A DNA stretch of 12,711 nucleotides, taken from the NCBI GenBank assembly GCA_018380195.1, contig JAGZUC010000041.1:1-12711 (forward strand), read 5' to 3'. The position numbers and the translations under genes were made by a program. This DNA is from Collinsella sp. (GTDB taxonomy: Bacteria > Actinomycetota > Coriobacteriia > Coriobacteriales > Coriobacteriaceae). The notes under the pieces are model-generated. The model saw nothing but the letters and a program-made list of their open reading frames with translations, had not been told where the DNA came from and did not search any database. Position 1 is the first letter of the stretch. Every line of letters starts with the position of its first letter. This document shows, one piece after another, positions 1 to 6,435 of the stretch.

Positions 1-1
1 T

Positions 2-586
2 GCCGCGGGCGCCGGGTCCGGGGCGGGCATGCACGCCTACGGCGTGTATCTGCAAGATGCGGGCCTTGGCGATGGTCCGGCCGGCTGTCGGCTTTCCGTC
101 GAGGCCTCGTGGCTTGATGCGGCCGGTGCCGACGGCGGCGTTGCGTGCTTGGGCGGGTCGCTTGTGTCCGCAGGGTTTGTGACGCCTGCTGGCGGGGCTT
201 TTGGTGCTAGCGGCGTAATGGATGCCGGCGGTGCGGTGGCACCGCATGTGGTGGTTGAGCCCGATGTAGCCACGCATCCGGCGGGGGAGACCGACAGGGG
301 CGAGGTGTCTGACGATGGCGCGGACAAGTCTCCCACCGATGCTAGCCCTGCCGCCGGAGAGCCCACCACAGTGCCCACGGCAAATCCCGCGCTGAAACCC
401 GCGGCCGCGACAACCAAGACAACAACGACAGTAACCAAGACCACGGTGTCTACGTCCTCCAAGCCTAAAGCCAGCAGCGTGACCGCAGCGACACTCCCCA
501 AGACCGGCGACAACTGCTGGATTGCAGCATCCGTAGCGCTCTTCCTGCTAGGAACAGTACTTCTAGCTGCCGCATATCGCTGCTGA
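2..586 (+). CDS. LPxTG cell-wall-anchored surface protein, 3' end only
   Basis: The reading frame is open from the first bases of the window, so the gene begins upstream and only about 195 C-terminal residues are seen. Counting from the Met at 29 (185 aa), a Gly/Ala-rich region is followed by a Thr/Lys/Ser-rich spacer (about 115-150, with runs such as TTKTTTTVTKTT). A classic sortase signal follows: LPKTG at 156-160 (nt 494-508), a hydrophobic segment, then a short tail ending AAAYRC. The tail has one Arg rather than a strong positive cluster. Known for the family: sortase cleaves between T and G and links the protein to peptidoglycan. The ligand or function is unknown because the N-terminus is missing. 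A diverged copy of this 3' end lies at 4714-4992. I see no sign that the Met at 29 is a true start (no Shine-Dalgarno). Confidence 0.8.
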   Translation, partial: AAGAGSGAGMHAYGVYLQDAGLGDGPAGCRLSVEASWLDAAGADGGVACLGGSLVSAGFVTPAGGAFGASGVMDAGGAVAPHVVVEPDVATHPAGETDRGEVSDDGADKSPTDASPAAGEPTTVPTANPALKPAAATTKTTTTVTKTTVSTSSKPKASSVTAATLPKTGDNCWIAASVALFLLGTVLLAAAYRC

Positions 587-638
587 GGCGGCACGACGCA
601 CCTGGCTGCAATACAAAAACACCGTTGAAGTTATGAGG

Positions 639-671
639 GCAACGCTTCCGGATAGGGAGCGTTGCTATTTT
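639..671 (+). terminator. Intrinsic terminator of the LPxTG gene
   Basis: GCAACGCT (639-646) pairs with AGCGTTGC (658-665). The stem continues inward through TCC/GGG with one G-U pair around a GGATA loop, and TATTTT follows. It lies 53 nt after the LPxTG stop codon. Confidence 0.8.
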
Positions 672-1093
672 CGTGCATGCAACATCTAACGTGCTAGCCA
701 TATGCGTTTTCGCGCTGGGAATGGAGCCGAGTGCCTTTCTTTAAAATATGATCACCCCAATACCTTTCCCCCGGACCGGCGCTAACTTGCACTTTTTGGT
801 GCTGTGAGATTCTGAGACTAATGGGCGGCATTCGCACTTGCTTGGGGACCATTGGGGGAGCCGTCGGATGAAGTTGACATCAAGGACGGAAGCCGCTGTC
901 ATCGAGCCTATCAGCAATGACGCTAGAGGCCGATAAGTATCTAACCCGCATCGAGGGATGGGATTAACATAGGGACGAAGGAGTTTTGCTTGAGAGGTTC
1001 ATATAACCGGCCCATCGCACAAGACGGGCAATGGGCCATCTGATATCAACGTTGGGCGATATGCAATTCGCCTTGACAGTATAGGAGGTGCAA
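672..1093 (+). other. Gene-poor leader upstream of the PHP-ATPase gene, with hairpins and short ORFs
   Basis: No convincing gene is visible in about 420 bp. Three things stand out. A 22-codon ORF starts with ATG at 868 behind GGGGGAG (854-860). A 17-codon ORF starts with TTG at 990 behind AAGGAG (978-983) and ends at 1043. A perfect 7-bp inverted repeat, GGCCCAT (1009-1015) and ATGGGCC (1031-1037), is followed by a second hairpin, GGCGA (1055-1059) and TCGCC (1068-1072), just before the AGGAGG at 1083-1088. This could be a 5' leader with attenuation-type structure or the scrambled remnant of a gene. I could not place a convincing promoter. Confidence 0.3.
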
Positions 1094-3499
1094 TTGGAAC
1101 GCATAGTAACTAAGCCAACTAGAATCGATCTGCATATCCATTCTGCTGCAAGTGTCGTCACAAAGGACAAAGGCAAGAAGGAACTTTCCGATTGCGACAA
1201 AGACCATGTTAACGTGCTGCTTCGCGGTTTGGAGGCTCATGGCATCAACATGTGCGCAATCACTGACCACGATTGCTTTGACAAAGACCTTTACTTCGCT
1301 TTGAAGGAGAGGGAGGGGGATGGCTGCCTAAACAAAGTGCTTCCTGGTATTGAGTTCAGCGTATCGATTCGCGCCGATGGCAAGAAGCCGACCGTCGTCC
1401 ATATCGTTGCCATCTTCGATGACCGGCACCCCGATCTGATTGACGGCATCGCCGAGGTCGTCTGTGATGAGAACGGGAAACCGCGCTACGACGATCTCAA
1501 TAATGGCGCTTTCACCGAAGACGGTTTCGCCAAGGTCCTGAGGGACATCGGCCTCAACGCCGTCCTCATCGGACACGAAAAATCGGCCGGCCAGGAAGCG
1601 AAGCGGGACATGAGCAGTCTCGGCGCGAATTGCGCCAGCGAAGTAATTTTGACCGAGTTTGTCGACGCGGTCGAAATTCGCAACAAGCGGCGAGAACTCG
1701 ACATCAAGAGGCTCATCGAGACCTATCCCAAAGATGCCGTTCCGTTTGTTGTCGGGAGCGATTGCCATGATTGGGCGACATATCCAGGGAAAGAAGGCGG
1801 TGAGATTTCATTCTCCAGCCTGAAATGCCTGCCAACTTTCGAAGGCCTGCTCATGGCAATCACCGACCCCTCGAGAATCAAGGTCGGCGACTGCTCGTTC
1901 TTCAGCGCCAGCTCCTCGAAGCTCGACTCGCTTGAACTCTCAATTGACGGCAAGTGCTTTGACATACCGCTTTCGCCCGGAATCAATGCGATTATCGGCG
2001 ACAACTCCATAGGCAAGTCGATGATGATTCACCGTTTGACCGATTGCCGGCATGTGGATGATCACAAGCTGGCCGACGGGTACGATGCCTATTGCACGAA
2101 GGAGGGTATAAGCGTCGACACTCTTCTCCCTAGTGCTGCCGAGTTCAAGTTCGACGACCAGGACAGCGTCCGCAAGACCCTTGAAGAGCTGCATTCGGGG
2201 CAGGGGCAAGACGATTATTTCGGTCAATATTTTCAATCCCATGTGGATTTAGCTTCTGTGCAAGAGTCACTCAAGCGTTATTTCAGCGAGTGCATTGATG
2301 CCTTGGAATCCAAGGCCCGTTTCAATGACGCCCGTGCGAGAATCGACAACGATGAGATTGAGCTGCTCATCTTGCCGAAATCCGATAGACTGACGATTTC
2401 TTCCTTTTCTAATCCGGTTTCTTTCATTGCCATCGACGGGCTCAAATCTGCACTTCGTGTTAGCGAGAGCGGCCTTGACAACATAAAAAATGACTACGCC
2501 GATCTTTTCGTCGAAATGGGTCCCGCTGCCTACAGGACGCATGAAGAGGCCATTGAGTCGGTTCACAGGCTTATGAAACTTGCTGAAAAGCATCGGTTGA
2601 ACTACGAACGAGACGATACGAAGGTTAAGGCTGTTAAGGCAGCCTCGAACAAGGAAAGAAAGTCGCTCTTGTTGGCGAAGACCGACGAGCAGAATGCTAT
2701 CGATGCGTACTCGGCCAAGCTTGATAACGTCTCTGATGAGCTTGCCGAGCTTGTTTTACTCGCCAGAAAGCGTCGCGACAAGAAGCTTGATTACACCGCA
2801 CCCGTTGAGGTGAGCGTTCCTAACCACATGGGCGAGTTCATCTTTGTTTCGGAGCTCTCTTCGGGTAAGACGGGGACGGCGTATTGCAGAGCAGTCTTCG
2901 GAGAGGCATTCAACAAGCCTAAGCTTCCGATCCTTCTGGATGGCATTCAGTCCGAAACTGAGCTGACTACGGATGAGATAGCTGCGGCAGTAACAGGTGA
3001 TAAACCTTCCATGGTGACGTGCTACGAACAGATTCGCGGCAAACTTCATGCAGTAGTTGACCGCATAACCGAGAGAAGGAAAATCACCAACAAGTCCATA
3101 GGCATCGATGCTGAACCATCGCCCGGACTGTACGGGACTCTGTACTTCGACCTTCTGGCGGAAGAAGACGCTAAGATGGGAGTCTACATTATCGATCAGC
3201 CGGAAGATCAGATATCGCAAGTAGCGATTAAGGAGCACGTCCTCGGCGCCTTTAAGAGGATGAGCGCCAACCGGCAGGTGCTCATGATCACGCACAACCC
3301 GCTCTTCGTCGTGAACCTCGACGTCGATAACGTCATTGTGCTCGCGCGCGGCCAAGATGGGAAAATTGACGTGAAGAGTGGGGCTTTGGAATACGAATGC
3401 GACGACTACAAGGTGCTCGACCTTGTAGCCAAAACCGTTGAAGGAGGCGCAGATGTTGTCAGGAAACGACTCAAACGCTATAGCTCAGAAGGCATATAA
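1094..3499 (+). CDS. PHP phosphoesterase-ABC/SMC-like ATPase fusion (TrlF-like)
   Basis: This encodes an 801-aa two-domain protein. N-terminal PHP (polymerase/histidinol phosphatase) metal site: DLHIH (H14, H16), TDHD (57-60), PGIEFS (E87), H103, GHEK (H161), E194 and GSDCHD (D223, H225). The full set of metal ligands looks intact. The C-terminal half is a RecF/SMC-type ATPase. It has Walker A GDNSIGKS (302-309), a charged helical middle (about 400-570) that may form a coiled coil, an ABC-signature-like ELSSGKTGTA (587-596), Walker B VYIIDQPED (697-705) and a switch ITHNP (732-736). Known for PHP-AAA fusions of this kind (TrlF-like): a predicted ATP-gated phosphoesterase or nuclease, often in defence neighbourhoods. 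The substrate is inferred only. I choose TTG at 1094 because AGGAGG (1083-1088) sits 5 nt before it; the in-frame GTG at 1088 overlaps that ribosome site. It overlaps the next gene by 47 nt. Confidence 0.8.
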   Translation: MERIVTKPTRIDLHIHSAASVVTKDKGKKELSDCDKDHVNVLLRGLEAHGINMCAITDHDCFDKDLYFALKEREGDGCLNKVLPGIEFSVSIRADGKKPTVVHIVAIFDDRHPDLIDGIAEVVCDENGKPRYDDLNNGAFTEDGFAKVLRDIGLNAVLIGHEKSAGQEAKRDMSSLGANCASEVILTEFVDAVEIRNKRRELDIKRLIETYPKDAVPFVVGSDCHDWATYPGKEGGEISFSSLKCLPTFEGLLMAITDPSRIKVGDCSFFSASSSKLDSLELSIDGKCFDIPLSPGINAIIGDNSIGKSMMIHRLTDCRHVDDHKLADGYDAYCTKEGISVDTLLPSAAEFKFDDQDSVRKTLEELHSGQGQDDYFGQYFQSHVDLASVQESLKRYFSECIDALESKARFNDARARIDNDEIELLILPKSDRLTISSFSNPVSFIAIDGLKSALRVSESGLDNIKNDYADLFVEMGPAAYRTHEEAIESVHRLMKLAEKHRLNYERDDTKVKAVKAASNKERKSLLLAKTDEQNAIDAYSAKLDNVSDELAELVLLARKRRDKKLDYTAPVEVSVPNHMGEFIFVSELSSGKTGTAYCRAVFGEAFNKPKLPILLDGIQSETELTTDEIAAAVTGDKPSMVTCYEQIRGKLHAVVDRITERRKITNKSIGIDAEPSPGLYGTLYFDLLAEEDAKMGVYIIDQPEDQISQVAIKEHVLGAFKRMSANRQVLMITHNPLFVVNLDVDNVIVLARGQDGKIDVKSGALEYECDDYKVLDLVAKTVEGGADVVRKRLKRYSSEGI

Positions 3500-3800
3500 G
3501 GTCTGGCTGAAGGATGGGAAGATCGCGATCGAGGGTGTTGACGACTTTTCCATTGATGTCGAAGACCCGAAGCTGAACGTAGGGAAGCTGTACTCGGCGC
3601 TTTTCGCTGGAATCGACGAACCTACGACGATTTCCCTCGAGCCCACGACTGAACTTAAACAGGATCGCAAAGCCTTCTCTTTCTTTGAAAGCTTGAAGAA
3701 AATCGTGGACGGCGCTTGCGAAAAGATGAATCCGGGTCTGGCTGATATCGCCAAGAAGGCTGAAGGGCTCGACGCCGACGACGTGGCAAAGCGGAGCTGA
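3453..3800 (+). CDS. Small acidic partner protein of the PHP-ATPase, unknown function
   Basis: This encodes 115 aa from ATG 3453, which has a strong ribosome site, AAGGAGG (3441-3447), 5 nt upstream. The start lies inside the preceding gene, so the two reading frames overlap by 47 nt and are very likely translated together. I recognise no family. The first half alternates short beta-like stretches (KVWLKDGKIAIEGVDDFSID). The second half looks helical and charged (FFESLKKIVDGACEKM, then an Asp/Lys-rich tail ending AKRS). There is no membrane segment, signal peptide or cysteine pair. The tight overlap suggests a dedicated partner, for example a regulator, adaptor or inhibitor of the ATPase; this is inference from arrangement only. 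Confidence 0.75.
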   Translation: MLSGNDSNAIAQKAYKVWLKDGKIAIEGVDDFSIDVEDPKLNVGKLYSALFAGIDEPTTISLEPTTELKQDRKAFSFFESLKKIVDGACEKMNPGLADIAKKAEGLDADDVAKRS

Positions 3801-4011
3801 CGCCCTACTGCTTGTTCGCGAAAGCCAAGGGCAATGGGGGGATTGTATGGATACTTTTGTTTGCGATAAGTGCGATTGGGCGTGAATACAAGTTAATTGT
3901 CTAGGTGAATCTGGATTTCTAGATATGTACGGTCAAGATTGAGCGGCCTAATTCAGGCCTGATTTAATCCTTCATATTTCGAAATCCCAATCATTTCCTC
4001 CGTTGCTTGGG
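3801..4011 (+). other. Intergenic region between PHP-ATPase pair and toxin-antitoxin locus
   Basis: The only structure I see is a small perfect hairpin, GGCCT (3945-3949) and AGGCC (3955-3959), followed by an AT-rich stretch (GATTTAAT). It could be a weak terminator for the upstream pair, but it has no proper T-run. The rest shows no gene. Confidence 0.3.
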
Positions 4012-4017
4012 TATACT
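4012..4017 (+). promoter_or_regulatory. Candidate -10 box of the type III antitoxin RNA
   Basis: TATACT matches TATAAT at 5 of 6 positions and lies 11 nt before the first antitoxin repeat. Transcription would therefore start near 4024. No good -35 box is visible at 16-18 nt spacing (AATCAT at 3989), so the call rests on the -10 box and position. Confidence 0.45.
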
Positions 4018-4028
4018 TAAATCAGAAA

Positions 4029-4131
4029 TTGGTCGTAGGGCGCGACCAACGGAATCAAAAGAAAGCCCACTGAGAAGATTTTGGTCGTAGGGCGCGACCA
4101 ACGGAATCAAAAGAAAGCCCACTGAGAAGAT
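4029..4131 (+). repeat. Two exact tandem repeats, 52-nt period
   Basis: Unit 1 spans 4029-4080 and unit 2 starts at 4081. They are identical over 51 nt and first differ at 4080 (T) versus 4132 (G). Each unit carries the inverted repeat and the GGGC/GCCC complement described for the antitoxin RNA. With no spacer between units, this is not a CRISPR array. Confidence 0.95.
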
Positions 4132-4168
4132 GCCTTCAATCTCTTTGGGTTGGAGGCATTTTCTTTTT
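4130..4168 (+). terminator. Intrinsic terminator between antitoxin RNA and toxin gene
   Basis: ATGCCTTCAAT (4130-4140) pairs with GTTGGAGGCAT (4149-4159), 11 bp with two G-U pairs. A T-rich tract (TTTTCTTTTT, 4159-4168) follows. In type III loci this terminator is partly read through and sets the excess of antitoxin over toxin mRNA. Confidence 0.8.
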
Positions 4169-4180
4169 CGGAGGGTCTGC

Positions 4181-4606
4181 ATGAATTCTAAAATCGTCTT
4201 TTTGACAAACTCGTTTTACAAAGATCATCCAAACCCGCCGTTCAAAGAGATGGAACAAAAGCAAAATCGTCCTTACATCGTCTTTTTGGTCGAAATCGAG
4301 GGACATACGTGGGCCATACCTTTTCGCTCGCACATTCGCCATGGGCACGCATTCTTTACCGATCCCAAAAACAAATGCGGAATTGATTATTCGAAAGCCG
4401 TTGTTGTAGACAAACCAAAATATATAGATCAACAGGTGCGTCCACACTTGCGCCAGAACGAATATCAGGCTCTTCGCGGAAATGAATTTGCAGTTCAAAA
4501 GGGATTTGAAAAATATATCAAGCTTTACAAGCGGGCTGTTCAATCGGGACATCCGCGTTATCAGTCGCTTATCAAGTATTCGACGTTGCAGAATTATGAT
4601 TTGTAG
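4181..4606 (+). CDS. Type III toxin-antitoxin endoribonuclease toxin (ToxN superfamily, CptN/TenpN-like)
   Basis: This encodes a 141-aa protein with the ToxN/AbiQ-superfamily pattern as I know it from the CptN and TenpN branches: an N-terminal 'FYKDHPN' segment (12-18), RPYIVFLVEI (30-39), IPFRSHIRHGHAF (46-58), GIDYSKAVVV (67-76), a helical region with KYIKLYKRA, and a C-terminal YSTLQ (133-137). Known role: a sequence-specific RNase that processes its own repeat RNA and, when free, cuts cellular RNA. Several members stop phage by abortive infection. I prefer ATG 4181 over the in-frame ATG 4130 because GGAGGG (4170-4175) precedes 4181, and 4130 lies inside the terminator. The gene is clearly more AT-rich than its neighbours, consistent with transfer. 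The exact branch (CptN or TenpN) is not resolved. Confidence 0.8.
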   Translation: MNSKIVFLTNSFYKDHPNPPFKEMEQKQNRPYIVFLVEIEGHTWAIPFRSHIRHGHAFFTDPKNKCGIDYSKAVVVDKPKYIDQQVRPHLRQNEYQALRGNEFAVQKGFEKYIKLYKRAVQSGHPRYQSLIKYSTLQNYDL

Positions 4607-4670
4607 CCAAGTTGGAGCATAGTGGATTCAGGCTCCGCCGTATGCTCAAATCATATTCACACGATAATTT

Positions 4671-4713
4671 AAGGAAGGGACGCTATGTGGAGGCCACAAA
4701 GCGTCCCTTCTTT
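4671..4713 (+). terminator. Strong intrinsic terminator after the toxin gene
   Basis: AAGGAAGGGACGCT (4671-4684) pairs with AGCGTCCCTTCTTT (4700-4713), 14 bp with one G-U. An inner stem TGTGG/CCACA (4686-4690 with 4694-4698) caps it. The 3' arm itself supplies the T-rich end. The arms are nearly symmetrical, so it may also act on the opposite strand. Confidence 0.75.
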
Positions 4714-4992
4714 CCCTGATTGACAGCCGGGGCCAGGCTCTCAGTGTGTCGGACACCAGCTGGGCCTGGACCGATGCTGACCACCTGGAGCTTAACGGCA
4801 ACGTCGCCCAAGACAAACATAACGACCAAGACCACGATGACCAAGACTACGCTGCCCGCGTCCTCCAAGCCAAGAGCCACCACTGCGACCGCAGAGACGC
4901 TCCCCAAGACCGCCGACAACAACTGGATAGCCGCTTCCTTAATGCTTTTCCTTCTTGGAACAGCACTCCTGGCTGCCGCATATCGCTGCTAA
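4714..4992 (+). pseudogene. Remnant 3' end of a second LPxTG-type surface protein (signal LPKTA)
   Basis: The last 30 residues (LPKTADNNWIAAS... ending AAAYRC) are a diverged copy of the end of the protein finishing at 586. The last 19 coding bases before the stop codon are identical between the two. A Thr/Lys spacer (TTKTTMTKTT) precedes the signal. The sorting motif at 4900-4914 reads LPKTA instead of LPKTG, which should impair sortase recognition. The frame with this tail begins just after a TGA at 4717 and has no ribosome site. The better protein-like sequence for 4716-4811 (DTSWAWTDADHLELNGN) is in another frame, so I infer a frameshift near 4810 and loss of the 5' part at the terminator boundary. 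It is probably a dead relic. Confidence 0.6.
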
Positions 4993-5020
4993 GGCCCGTT
5001 AAAGCGAGACCAGGGGAGGG

Positions 5021-5125
5021 GTGAATGCAGCTACTGCAGAAGTCTTTAGCCTACTACTGAATCAATTTCTTAGAGATTGGGGTGTATCGGCTATAGCTGC
5101 GACGGCACTTTTTAGCTATGCTTGA
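5021..5125 (+). CDS. Possible 34-aa hydrophobic peptide
   Basis: GTG at 5021 opens a 35-codon ORF just behind the purine-rich AGGGGAGGG (5012-5020), which is closer than usual. The predicted peptide starts MNAATAEVFSLLLNQF and ends AIAATALFSYA. It is mostly hydrophobic with a central RDW, like a small membrane-seeking peptide. The competing ATG at 5025, better spaced from the same site, gives only 11 codons and no plausible peptide. It could be a small membrane protein, a type I toxin-like peptide, a relic, or chance. Confidence 0.3.
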   Translation: MNAATAEVFSLLLNQFLRDWGVSAIAATALFSYA

Positions 5126-5187
5126 TAGCTTCACAACCCGTTGCCGATGTTGAACCTTACTCTTCATCTGATCGAGCGATAAGATAA

Positions 5188-5215
5188 TTGCAATCCAAAT
5201 GCTGCCGTTTATATA
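5188..5215 (+). promoter_or_regulatory. Candidate promoter of the GIY-YIG cassette
   Basis: TTGCAA (5188-5193) and TATATA (5210-5215) are 16 nt apart, and the gene starts 43 nt downstream. The other sequence between 5126 and 5257 shows no feature. Confidence 0.4.
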
Positions 5216-5257
5216 GCTCCATTTGGACCCAATTGCCTACATCGTTGGAGACCAACC

Positions 5258-5847
5258 ATGAGAAACTACTATCAAATTAAAACCGTCGCTTCGGCCCCTC
5301 CAAGAAGGCAAATTCAGGCAGGGAAGGTCATTTGCGTTAGCGGGCTTATATTTACTCTTGGCAGCCCATTTATAGCTTGGCTACTCAGCGTTGGAGTAAA
5401 TCGCGTGCCGTCTTTCCACTTAGTATTTTCGGCTTGTTCTTGTTTTTGGATGGCCTCCTAATTATCTTGATCGCCTCGAAGCAGCAAGAAGCGCTTCTTA
5501 AACTACGCCAATCGCTCCTAGAAGATGATCCTCAAATCGCTGCGAGCGCCGATGAGTTTATGTCTCAGCGAAAGGCCCTGACACAGCAAGGCGAAATTAC
5601 TGGCATCTTCATTGTCCATAATGCAACCAAAGATCTGTACTACGTAGGCCAAAGCGCAAAAGCGATTGACCGGGCGGCTATACAGTTTCTCGGTAGGGGC
5701 AATTGCGATGTGTATGCCGACTACAAGTACGGCGACTCATTCAGCGTGCGCATAGTCCCGCTGTCAGAAAGCGGCTACGAAAGTCTCAATGAGCTCAAAC
5801 GTGCAGCGATACAAGCGCTTGAGGCTGCTGGCGAGGAGCTTTATTAA
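5258..5847 (+). pseudogene. Membrane-anchored GIY-YIG nuclease-like protein, frameshifted
   Basis: ATG 5258 has GGAG (5247-5250) 7 nt upstream and encodes an N-terminal segment with a membrane helix (VICVSGLIFTLGSPF). That frame stops at 5461. The next frame, open from 5377 but without a ribosome site, gives a second helix (IFGLFLFLDGLLIILIAS), a short linker, then a GIY-YIG domain: GIFIVHN, YYVGQSAKAIDR, VYADYKYGDSFSVR and LNELKRAAI. The two halves make one sensible protein if a -1 shift or one-base loss occurs around 5405-5425. I see no X XXY YYZ slippery heptamer, so mutation is likelier than programmed shifting. In relatives I recall an LxxLER motif near the end; here it is LNELKR, so the likely catalytic Glu is Lys and the usual C-terminal GYN is absent. 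It is followed 23 nt later by the next gene. Confidence 0.6.
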
Positions 5848-5870
5848 GGGCGAATGTTAGGATAAATGCA

Positions 5871-6395
5871 ATGACAAGCTCAAATAACACAGGCAACAAC
5901 GAGGAATTAACGCCGTCCGTCGAAGAAACGCTTCTTAACGAATCTCGCTCGATTGCCAGGGTCAAATCGTTCTCATGGATTTGGTTTATCAATAAGGAAC
6001 GAATCCACAACATAGATCCCGTCCAATGCGGCAAATGGATGTTCTTCTTCTCTCCTTTCAAAACCGCCCTCATGGACGACATTGTCGGAACCGCAGTTCT
6101 TGACGGCGTCGTCGTAGAGGCCAAATACTCGAATCCCGAAACGCTCATCGCGGCGGGCTCGAAACAAGGTGTCTGCTGCTTTTACCTAAACGGTAACGAT
6201 AGAGAAAGCCATAAGAGGGCACTGAGCTACATGCTGGAAAACGGGCTGATCAGGAAGACAAAGACAGGAAAGCTTTATAACATTTCGTTCAAGTTCGACT
6301 CTGAGACCTATGCAGGAAAGTACAAGGGAAGCGGCTTCTACGGAAAGATAAAGCTCGCGGACTTCGTAGACCCGGAGACGGGAGAGTTTATTTAA
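5871..6395 (+). CDS. Unknown protein resembling DUF1917 (phosphothreonine-lyase-like)
   Basis: This encodes 174 aa from ATG 5871, preceded by a weak AGGA (5860-5863). The pattern GKWMFFF (54-60), then AKYSN (84-88), then CCFYLNGNDRESHKRALSYM (102-121), then ISFKFDSETYAGKY (138-151) resembles my recollection of the DUF1917 family. That family has GKW, AK.S, a short 'VYtyD..D' strand-turn and a closing YK.D..TyaGKY. The similarity is by eye and weak; the biochemical role of that family is not settled. The N-terminal 30 residues are polar and probably flexible. No membrane helix or signal peptide is visible. It follows the GIY-YIG gene by 23 nt on the same strand, so it is probably co-transcribed. 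Confidence 0.6.
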   Translation: MTSSNNTGNNEELTPSVEETLLNESRSIARVKSFSWIWFINKERIHNIDPVQCGKWMFFFSPFKTALMDDIVGTAVLDGVVVEAKYSNPETLIAAGSKQGVCCFYLNGNDRESHKRALSYMLENGLIRKTKTGKLYNISFKFDSETYAGKYKGSGFYGKIKLADFVDPETGEFI

Positions 6396-6435
6396 GGGTG
6401 CGTGCCGAGTAGAGAAGTTGAACTTACTTCACCTG

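Larger units (their letters stand above)
4024..4168 (+). ncRNA. Type III antitoxin RNA (ToxI/CptI/TenpI-like repeat RNA)
   Basis: The predicted transcript runs from about 4024 through two tandem repeats to the terminator just before the toxin ORF. In type III systems the antitoxin is a repetitive RNA. The toxin cuts it into single-repeat pseudoknots, which then hold the toxin inactive. Here each repeat has a 7-bp stem, TTGGTCG/CGACCAA (4029-4035 with 4043-4049, and 4081-4087 with 4095-4101). The loop GGGC (4038-4041; 4090-4093) can pair with GCCC downstream (4065-4068; 4117-4120), giving H-type pseudoknot topology. The order promoter, repeats, leaky terminator, toxin is the family hallmark. 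The 5' end is approximate. Confidence 0.8.

Noticed and set aside
37..594. Minus-strand ORF of 185 codons opposite the LPxTG gene
   Set aside because: The + strand has a sorting signal and a matching terminator. The minus translation is low-complexity with no motif.
1073..1078. Perfect TTGACA
   Set aside because: It lies only 15 nt before the start codon at 1094, leaving no room for a -10 box upstream of the gene.
3847..3885. 12-codon ORF with a CDKC pair
   Set aside because: It is too short to support and has no proper ribosome site. Probably chance.
4029..4131. CRISPR array
   Set aside because: The two units are directly adjacent with no unique spacer, and no cas gene is present. Type III antitoxin repeats explain them better.
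5377..5460. Independent start (TTG 5377) for the GIY-YIG ORF
   Set aside because: No Shine-Dalgarno sequence is visible, and the first residues are the out-of-frame reading of the upstream half.
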